Shown here in pieces: positions 61,528 to 64,000 of a stretch of DNA of 64,000 bases. Position 1 is the first letter of the stretch; every line of letters begins with the position of its first letter. This stretch comes from Dromaius novaehollandiae (Eukaryota; Chordata; Aves; Casuariiformes; Dromaiidae), in NCBI RefSeq assembly GCF_036370855.1, contig NC_088102.1, positions 72,797,601 through 72,861,600 on the forward strand, given 5' to 3'. A program made the position numbers and the translations under genes. Under the pieces are notes generated by a model that was not told where the DNA came from, made no database searches, and saw nothing but the letters and a program-made list of their open reading frames with translations.

Positions 61528-64000
61528 ATGTGTTTCCATAGGCCCTTCTCTAACCAAACTGAAACAGACATTAATTGTCATAGTGGAGGGAACAGAAGGA
61601 ATAAGCCTGATACCTGACCTAACAAAGGCATTTTACATTTCTGCACATATGGTGAGAGATACTTATGCTGTCTTCTGTTGAACACAGCAAAAAGTTTGAA
61701 TTATGAATGGATTCAATGTTGGAGTCCTTTAAAGAATAAATTACTTGTAATTATGATTTCCTCAAGACAGGAAAAAAAGAGGAAACAAAGAGAGAAAAGG
61801 TGTCCTAAAAGCTTCCCACTTACATTGTTAGTGAAATTTTTGGAGTAAACAAACTTACAAACAGGACTAGAATATATACAGTTGATACTTTTTACCAAGC
61901 AGGATTTATGCAATGCTGCAACAATATTTGAATTCTGTGACTTGAAAGAGGTGGCCTGAAAGAGAATGGAACAAGTTAAATAAAGAATATATGTTGCAGA
62001 GGGACAATGCTTTTCATAACTTTGTTTCTACATTTTCTGAGTTGTTGTCTGAGGTTTTACTTTAGTACAATAAACTTGATTTATTATTTGCTCTAGTTTC
62101 TCTGTCCAAGGATGAGGGTAGCCTTTACTGTGGGATAGCTTATCTCAATGCTTCATATATTGCATGCAGATCACTTGCATGGGGCATCATGTTTTCACAG
62201 ATGTGTCTTTCTCATGGACAGCTTCCAGGCTACAAGTTACCATGTTGACAATTTGCCTAGGAGTAAGAAGGGGTTTTATCTCCTGAGGCCATGATCAACT
62301 TGGTCTGTGAGCAGTCTTTCAAGGTACTGCCTGAGCAGATTTGGATAATCCCAGGATGTCATGGTCATCCCTCAGGTGTTGACAACATAGAAAACCTCCG
62401 TGCTTCTGGCCAGACCCTGTATCCAGACAGGCCTGACTCATTTGATGGCTCTTGCATGCTCACCACTGGCCAGAACTTCTCCCACCATGACTTCTCTTAC
62501 TTAGATATGTCAGGGCATGCAAAGTTCATTCTCCAGTAAGTAAACTGCACTTCAACTTGCTAGTACTTTCTGCTTCCAGGGTTCATTGAGGCAGGAATTT
62601 AGTCATCTCAGTCTGGGAGTCATCTTAGCTAATTTTAGGTGCCTATAATGTAGGCTTTTAGGTCTGAGTAAGTCACCATCGACTCCTGTTATGAAGAGAA
62701 TGAGGCATTTGGGGAATTTGATTCATGTGATCTATTTTAAACTTCTATTTCAGGATGAGATGAATTGTTCTGGAAAAATGCATAGTTTTCTCCATTTGCT
62801 CCTAGGCAGCTAAGGGTGATTAGCTGCAGGTCTACATGGCAAATATGGATTTTTGTTCAGAGCGATCACAGTGAGGGCACGTTCTAAAGAGTTAATTTCA
62901 GCTTAGGGGGGAAAGCTTCAGTTCATAATGCTGAAGGTATATATGTCCACTCTGAAGTTAATATTTCATGCTAGTGGGTAGAACCTAGGAAAATCTTTCT
63001 AATAAATCCCATTGCCTACAGGATTTTCTCCTACGCCTGCTCAGGATCCCCAAAGAATTAACAGCAGCATTTTTAGGCTAACCCTGATAGCTGTAGAGCA
63101 AGGAAGCTACTGTGGGCACCCCTGGAAATGTACTTGGCCATGTCCAGTCTGTAGTTATTGCCAAGGGGAGCATCATTTCCCCCCATCTGTGCATTGCAAA
63201 TGCACTGCTACTCTTCTGCTTCTGCAGTATGTCCGCTTCTCCTGCATTTCTCTTGAAATCAGCATTTTGGTGTTTACATCTAGTGAGCGCAGGGCCTATT
63301 AAGGTGAAGAGAAAGCTTCATACTTTGAGGATTAGCTCTGCATGCAGCTGGTCTGTGCTTGCTTTCTCTCTGTCCACCATCCCTGGTCTCTCCCTCTTTC
63401 TTCTCTTCTGCAACAGACAGCTGTGCTGTGTTCCAGGATAACTAAAAGTGCACCCATGCCAAGCTGTCTTGTCTCAGGACTTCTTTAAGTTATAGTTACT
63501 GGATGGGGGAGAGACAGACCCTGTGCACCTCAGAAAACGGTGTAGGTACATGCTTAGGGCAGGCAGTTTGGGGGCAGGATGAATGCTTTTAGCAGATTGC
63601 TTTAATAGCTTATGGGATGAGTATCAGTCCCAAAGTCTTCTGCTTGCAAGGTGCAAGTGTACTTTGGGCACTTCAGAGAACCACAATGGGGCTCAATACT
63701 GATGCATGTGAAGAGAGCCAGCAGAAGTCACCCTAGCTTTGGGTTGTTTTCAGGGGTCCTGGAGTGTAGCACAGCCAAAATAACAAACCAGGAATTGTGT
63801 GTTCTGGCCCACATGGGAGAGCAGAGATGTATCTGTGAGAAGTTTTCAGGCATGGTCTCGAAGTTGGCACATGCAAGACCTGACTGTGGCTTCAAAAGGA
63901 GGGTGTTGATTAACAAATTGCAAGAGTTATTTTGGGGGGCTGATGAACCACAGGTACTGTCTTTGGAGGAAGCTTGTTTTGGTAGATCCAAGCAAGCATC
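61528..64000. other. AT-rich 3' flank of the receptor and right edge
   Basis: No gene recognised to the end of the window. A shared dispersed motif lies at about 62595-62690. Several AATAAA hexamers follow the receptor (for example near 61736, 61980 and 62069). Which one is used cannot be told. Confidence 0.5.

Noticed and set aside
62291-62539. Possible extra receptor or other gene at the right edge
   Set aside because: The 82-codon frame has no receptor motifs or other recognisable domain, and no neighbouring exons fit it.

Overview
This window is nuclear DNA of a non-mammalian amniote. A crocodilian is my best guess and a turtle is possible. Genes are split into many short exons with GT-AG introns. 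CR1 LINE remnants are the main recognisable repeats. The gene set ALDH3B, NDUFS8, TCIRG1, TBX10 corresponds to human 11q13, followed by class II olfactory receptors. No species can be named from sequence alone.

Layout. 1-22 kb: a tandem array of three ALDH3B aldehyde dehydrogenase genes on the + strand. Copy A is cut by the left edge, B spans 6.4-15.7 kb, and C spans about 17-22 kb. B carries old LINE debris in its introns. A pyrimidine-rich minisatellite separates B from the CpG island of C. 22-25 kb: a CpG/NRF-1-type promoter, a second minisatellite, and NDUFS8 (complex I, 208 aa in six coding exons). 25.7-33 kb: TCIRG1 (V-ATPase a3, 838 aa in 19 coding exons) behind a GC-rich, PU.1/AP-1-bearing 5' region. 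33.3-35.8 kb: TBX10 on the minus strand, tail to tail with TCIRG1; an eight-exon model gives 347 aa. 36-44 kb: no gene recognised; it contains a roughly 224-bp inverted duplication with arms 1.8 kb apart. 44-46.4 kb: a CR1 element split by an LTR-like fossil. 46-64 kb: AT-rich DNA with an olfactory receptor cluster made of one open receptor (60.6 kb), one nearly complete pseudogene (48.5 kb), and three shattered remnants among old repeats.

The housekeeping and developmental genes sit in GC-rich DNA and the receptors in AT-rich DNA, with the change near 43-47 kb. All reconstructed exon chains keep reading phase. Exon sums give 469 aa for ALDH3B copy C, 208 aa for NDUFS8, 838 aa for TCIRG1 and 347 aa for TBX10, close to the sizes I recall for the human proteins.

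The most interesting points are: homogenisation of one ALDH3B exon with sharp edges; replacement of the start codon of copy B by a new, phase-compatible upstream exon, together with loss of a conserved catalytic asparagine; the inverted duplication; and the nested and broken elements of the receptor half. I found no convincing wholly new biological system.
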